Below, in pieces: positions 23,182 through 25,870 of a stretch of DNA of 25,870 nt. How positions within the stretch are numbered: position 1 is the first letter of the stretch; each line of letters begins with the position of its first letter. The DNA is taken from positions 1 through 25,870 of the forward strand of contig URDW01000006.1 of assembly GCA_900546735.1 (NCBI GenBank), in the 5' to 3' direction. The DNA comes from an uncultured Oscillospiraceae bacterium. GTDB taxonomy: Bacteria > Bacillota > Clostridia > Oscillospirales > Acutalibacteraceae. Made by a program: the position numbers and the translations under genes. The notes beneath the pieces were generated by a model, which saw only the letters and a list, made by a program, of their open reading frames with translations, ran no database searches and was not told where the DNA came from.

Positions 23182-23212
23182 AAAAAAACGGCGCAGCCAA
23201 ATGGCTGCGCCG
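23182..23212 (-). terminator. Terminator after tsf
   Basis: On the minus strand, CGGCGCAGCC (23212-23203), a 4-nt loop and GGCTGCGCCG (23198-23189) form a 10-bp perfect stem, followed by seven T's (23188-23182). It lies 16 bases beyond the tsf stop and closes the rpsB-tsf operon. Confidence 0.93.
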
Positions 23213-23228
23213 CATATTTTTAAATGAT

Positions 23229-24161
23229 TTAGCCTTTTACGGCTTTGGCGATCTCTTCTGCGAAGTTTTCTTCTTTCTTCTGCAGGCCTTCGCCCTTAGC
23301 GAAGCGGACGAAACCGTTGATCTTTACATCAGCGCCAAGCTTTTTCGCGACGTCCGCCACATACTGACCGACGGATTCGTGATTGGTGGCCTTGACAAAT
23401 TCCTGATCGACCAGGCAGTTTTCCTTGTAATACTTGGACATTTTGCCGGCGGCGATCTTTTCAATGACCTGTTCGGGCTTGTTGGCCATTTTCGGGTCTT
23501 CCTTGATCTGGATGGCCAGGATCTCTTTCTCGTGTGCGACCACGTCGGCCGGAACGGAAGCCTCGTCCAGATAAGCCGGGCTCATAGCCGCGACCTGCAT
23601 GGCAACGTCTTTGGCCATCTCGTTGAAGTCCGCATTGTCGAGCATGGCAGCATCCGCGTCAAAACCAACCAGAACGCCGACAGAACCGCCTGCATGCACA
23701 TAGGTGGAGACAACGCCGTCCATCGTTTCAAAACGGCGGATCTTCATGTTTTCACCGATCGAAAGGATCAGTTCATTGAGCGTTTCGGTCACGGTCTTGT
23801 CGGTGCCGTCATACTTGCAGTCCGCAAGAGCCTCTACATCGGCCGGTGCACAGGCAAGGATCGTTTTGGCAACGCCCTCTACAAAGTTTGTGAATTTTTC
23901 ATTTTTAGCGACAAAGTCTGTTTCGCTGTTGACCTCAACGATCACAGCTTTTTTGGCAGCCTTGTCATAATAAGAAAGCACAACGCCTTCGGCAGCGATT
24001 CTGGAAGCCTTTTTGGCGGCGGCAGCCAGACCTTTTTCACGAAGGAAGTCGATTGCCTTGTCCATATCGCCGTCGGCTTCGGTCAGCGCTTTTTTGCATT
24101 CCATCATGCCGACACCGGTCTTTTCACGAAGTGCTTTTACGTCTTTCGCTGTAAATGCCAT
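23229..24161 (-). CDS. tsf: Elongation factor Ts
   Basis: EF-Ts is the nucleotide exchange factor that regenerates EF-Tu-GTP during translation. The 310-residue protein opens with the UBA-like domain MAFTAKDVKALREKTGVGMM, then ECKKALTEADGDMDKAIDFL. The signature SETDFVAKNEKF and the later core-domain strands and coiled-coil segment follow. The ATG has GGAGGAAAAGG upstream. It lies 20 bases after rpsB, the conserved order. pyrH and frr, which often follow, are absent: a strong terminator follows instead. Confidence 0.98.
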   Translation of the reverse strand: MAFTAKDVKALREKTGVGMMECKKALTEADGDMDKAIDFLREKGLAAAAKKASRIAAEGVVLSYYDKAAKKAVIVEVNSETDFVAKNEKFTNFVEGVAKTILACAPADVEALADCKYDGTDKTVTETLNELILSIGENMKIRRFETMDGVVSTYVHAGGSVGVLVGFDADAAMLDNADFNEMAKDVAMQVAAMSPAYLDEASVPADVVAHEKEILAIQIKEDPKMANKPEQVIEKIAAGKMSKYYKENCLVDQEFVKATNHESVGQYVADVAKKLGADVKINGFVRFAKGEGLQKKEENFAEEIAKAVKG

Positions 24162-24181
24162 TGTCCTTTTCCTCCTGTTTC

Positions 24182-24946
24182 TTATTCAGCAGCAGCCTCG
24201 GCCGGTGCTTCAGCGGCCTCTTCTGCCTGTTCGCCCTCTGTTTCTTCAGCAACGTCGCTGCCGCCGCGGCCTTCGATGACTGCATCGGCCATAGCGCCGG
24301 CGATCAGCTTAACGGCACGGATCGCGTCGTCGTTGCCGGGGATGACATAGTCGATCTCGTCCGGGTCGCAGTTGGTGTCCACGATCGCAACGATCGGCAG
24401 GCCAAGCTTGATGGCCTCGGACACGGCGATTCTTTCTTTTCTCGGGTCAACGATGAACATGGCCTGCGGGATCTTCTTCATTTCGGTGATGCCGCCCAGG
24501 TACTTTTCAAGCTTTTCGATTTCGAGTTCAAGCTTTGCAACTTCCTTTTTCGGCAGCATGTCGAAAGTGCCGTCGCCCTGCATCGTCTTCAGCTGGGCAA
24601 GACGTGCCACTCTGGTGCGGATGGTCTTGAAGTTTGTGAGCATACCGCCAAGCCAACGGGCGTTGACATAAGGCATTGCGCAGCGCGTAGCCTCTTCGCG
24701 GATGCTTTCCTGCGCCTGCTTTTTGGTGCCGACGAAGATGATCTCGCCGCCCTCGGCAGCCAGGTCGCGCACGAACATGTACGCCTCGTCAAGCTTTTTC
24801 ACCGTCTTCTGCAGGTCGATGATGTAGATGCCGTTTCTCTCCGTAAAGATGTACGGCGCCATTTTGGGGTTCCATCTTCTGGTCTGGTGACCGAAATGCA
24901 CGCCGGCCTCCAGCAGCTGTTTCATGGATACAACATTTTTTGCCAT
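24182..24946 (-). CDS. rpsB: 30S ribosomal protein S2
   Basis: S2 is a small-subunit protein at the mRNA exit side, one of the last to join the 30S subunit. The 254-residue product has the family signature [20 protein letters not shown], then [37 protein letters not shown], and [16 protein letters not shown]. The C-terminal tail (from about 225) is acidic and Ala/Glu-rich, longer than in many relatives. The ATG has AGGAGG upstream and a leader of about 100 nt that can form a pseudoknotted structure, suggesting autogenous control. Confidence 0.98.
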   Translation of the reverse strand: MAKNVVSMKQLLEAGVHFGHQTRRWNPKMAPYIFTERNGIYIIDLQKTVKKLDEAYMFVRDLAAEGGEIIFVGTKKQAQESIREEATRCAMPYVNARWLGGMLTNFKTIRTRVARLAQLKTMQGDGTFDMLPKKEVAKLELEIEKLEKYLGGITEMKKIPQAMFIVDPRKERIAVSEAIKLGLPIVAIVDTNCDPDEIDYVIPGNDDAIRAVKLIAGAMADAVIEGRGGSDVAEETEGEQAEEAAEAPAEAAAE

Positions 24947-24964
24947 TTTGAAATCCTCCTTTTC

Positions 24965-25029
24965 GGTTGTTCCTCCACACCGAGCTATGGCAAATGCCCT
25001 TTAGACAACCTCGGGCACAGCACGGTGTG
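24965..25029 (-). promoter_or_regulatory. Structured rpsB leader with potential pseudoknot
   Basis: In the minus-strand RNA upstream of rpsB, outer stem P1 pairs CACACCG (25029-25023) with CGGTGTG (24982-24976). Inner stem P2 pairs TGCCC (25017-25013) with GGGCA (24999-24995). The P2 loop contains GGTTGT (25010-25005), which can pair with ACAACC (24970-24965), just upstream of the ribosome site. This gives a pseudoknot overlapping the translation start region. Such architecture is typical of ribosomal-protein leaders regulated by the encoded protein, and S2 represses its own operon in E. coli. Whether this fold matches a described family is not known to me. Confidence 0.5.
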
Positions 25030-25054
25030 TGCGTATTCTTACGAATGCTCTGGT

Positions 25055-25083
25055 ATTTTACCATGGCACGGCGGAAAAATCAA
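25055..25083 (-). promoter_or_regulatory. Promoter of rpsB-tsf operon
   Basis: On the minus strand, TTGATT (25083-25078), a 17-bp spacer and TAAAAT (25060-25055), preceded by an extended -10 TGG, form a good promoter. The expected start near 25048 leaves a leader of about 100 nt carrying the folded structure. Confidence 0.72.
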
Positions 25084-25093
25084 GGTTTTTCTT

Positions 25094-25144
25094 TACAAAA
25101 GCGCCGTTTTTTCACAAATTTGCGCAGTTTCACAAAAGCGGCGC
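25094..25144 (-). terminator. Possible terminator after gatD
   Basis: On the minus strand, GCGCCG (25144-25139) pairs with CGGCGC (25106-25101), extended by TTTT/AAAA across a bulge, with a long loop (about 23 nt) and a short TTTTGTA after it. This lies between gatD and the rpsB promoter. The long loop makes it a weak candidate. Confidence 0.4.
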
Positions 25145-25176
25145 ATAAATCGGCATTTTCCTTTTAAGCTAAGGCG

Positions 25177-25821
25177 CTAACGGATGTATTTTTGCAGGAA
25201 ATCTTTTCGGGCGTTCGTCTCAAGCCGGTCGTCCAGCGCCTGCAGCGTGACAGGGCCGTATTTCTTTTGCAGCGCCGTTTGCAGCATATGGTCGGCAAAA
25301 GCGGGATTGCGCGGCAAAAACGGCCCGTGCGCATATGTACCGAACGTATTTTTATAGTGCGCGCCCTCTGTCCTGTCTTTCCCATTGTTGCCAAAGCCGC
25401 GCACCACGCGCCCAAGCGGCGGCACGTTTCCAAGATATGTGCGCCCGGCATGGTTTTCAAAGCCGACCGCCACCGTGCTGCCGCAGCGAAAGGCGAAATT
25501 GCCGATCAGGCGCTTCTCCCCAGCCACGGTGTACAGATCGAGCGCGCCGGAAAACACCAGCCGCTTGCCATCTGCCGCCTGGTAATACCGGCCGAGAAGC
25601 TGGTAGCCGCCGCAGATGGCGAGAAACACCTTCTCCTCCTCAACAGCGGTGCAGATATCCTTGCCCTTGCCGGAGGCGAGGTCGCGCAGCAGCACCTCCT
25701 GCTCGAAGTCCTGTCCGCCGCCGATGAAGAAAATGTCGTACTTGTCCACATCGAGCGGCTGACCGATCGAGCACTCGTCCACAGTGACGCTGATGCCGCG
25801 GCTCTCCAGACGGCGCTTCAT
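25177..25821 (-). CDS. gatD: Lipid II isoglutaminyl synthase glutaminase subunit GatD, 5' end missing
   Basis: GatD is the CobB/CobQ-like glutamine amidotransferase that supplies ammonia to MurT. The MurT/GatD complex amidates the second stem-peptide residue (D-iGlu to D-iGln) of lipid II at the membrane. The visible 214 residues contain IFFIGGGQDFEQE, the nucleophile in VFLAICGGYQLLG, and the C-terminal catalytic His region GTYAHGPFLPRNPAFADHML. The N-terminus is truncated by the contig end: about 20-25 residues are missing, and the first Met encoded here is internal. The apparent longer reading into the last 49 bases is adapter sequence, not gene. murT, normally directly upstream, lies beyond the contig. 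Confidence 0.9.
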   Translation of the reverse strand: MKRRLESRGISVTVDECSIGQPLDVDKYDIFFIGGGQDFEQEVLLRDLASGKGKDICTAVEEEKVFLAICGGYQLLGRYYQAADGKRLVFSGALDLYTVAGEKRLIGNFAFRCGSTVAVGFENHAGRTYLGNVPPLGRVVRGFGNNGKDRTEGAHYKNTFGTYAHGPFLPRNPAFADHMLQTALQKKYGPVTLQALDDRLETNARKDFLQKYIR

Positions 25822-25870
25822 CTGTCTCTTATACACATCTCCGAGCCCACGAGACACTGAGCGATCTCGT
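25822..25870. other. Illumina Nextera adapter and index (non-genomic)
   Basis: CTGTCTCTTATACACATCT (25822-25840) is the Tn5 mosaic end used in Nextera libraries. It is followed by CCGAGCCCACGAGAC (25841-25855), the Nextera read-2 adapter, then ACTGAGCG (25856-25863), which sits exactly where the i7 index belongs, then ATCTCGT (25864-25870), the start of the P7 primer. The contig therefore runs off the genome into library adapter. Any reading frame through here is artefactual. Confidence 0.98.

Noticed and set aside
25192..25860. Plus-strand open frame across gatD
   Set aside because: It is antisense to gatD, shows no recognisable motif, and ends in residues encoded by the sequencing adapter.
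1..25870. CRISPR arrays, tRNA or rRNA genes, insertion sequences, prophage or toxin-antitoxin genes
   Set aside because: I saw no regularly spaced repeats of 25-40 bp, no cloverleaf or rRNA signature, no transposase or integrase motif, and no toxin-antitoxin pair.

Overview
The window is one contig end from a low-to-moderate-GC Gram-positive bacterium, most likely a gut-type clostridium (Clostridia, perhaps Oscillospiraceae/Ruminococcaceae). The evidence is the mraZ-rsmH-ftsL-PBP order, a DivIB-type FtsQ, a PASTA-bearing SpoVD/PBP2-like transpeptidase, a meso-diaminopimelate-type MurE (DNPR motif), YlxM next to Ffh, strong GGAGG ribosome binding sites with frequent GTG/TTG starts, and a GatD-type lipid II amidotransferase. 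The genus cannot be fixed from sequence reading alone.

Layout. Positions 1-164 are a left-edge fragment with an inverted repeat and a plus-strand terminator. From 165 to 14323, on the minus strand, lies a compact dcw (division and cell wall) cluster transcribed right to left: mraZ, rsmH, ftsL, a PASTA PBP, murE, murF, mraY, ftsW, murG, murA and divIB, followed by a strong terminator and then ftsZ with its own promoter. murD, murC, murB and ftsA, common members of this cluster, are absent. The mraZ leader carries a 10-bp-periodic repeat that looks like the MraZ operator. From 14648 to 17740 there is an accessory island: a sugar:cation symporter (GPH family, plus strand), a carboxymuconolactone-decarboxylase-like protein with a cupin (minus strand, behind a MerR-type 19-bp-spacer promoter), and an orphan 63-residue membrane protein (plus strand).

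From 17827 to 20187 is the SRP/ribosome operon ylxM-ffh-rpsP-khpA (minus strand, consensus promoter). From 20355 to 23068 is a set of cell-surface genes: a transglutaminase-like protein, an SH3 + YkuD L,D-transpeptidase with a Cys-rich tail, and a secreted protein ending in a sortase-type APETG sorting signal. From 23229 to 24946 is rpsB-tsf with a long 5' leader that can fold into a pseudoknot touching the ribosome binding site region. The right end (25177-25821) is the 3' part of gatD. The last 49 bases (25822-25870) are not genomic: they are Illumina Nextera adapter plus an index.

Together the genes cover peptidoglycan precursor synthesis (MurA, MurE, MurF, MraY, MurG, GatD), septal polymerisation and cross-linking (FtsW, PASTA PBP, FtsL, DivIB, FtsZ), wall remodelling (L,D-transpeptidase), and core translation and secretion (S2, EF-Ts, S16, Ffh, KhpA). 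I did not find a convincing entirely new system. The most worthwhile leads are the rpsB leader pseudoknot, the mraZ repeat operator, the surface-protein module, the MerR-type promoter with an operator palindrome, and the orphan small membrane protein.
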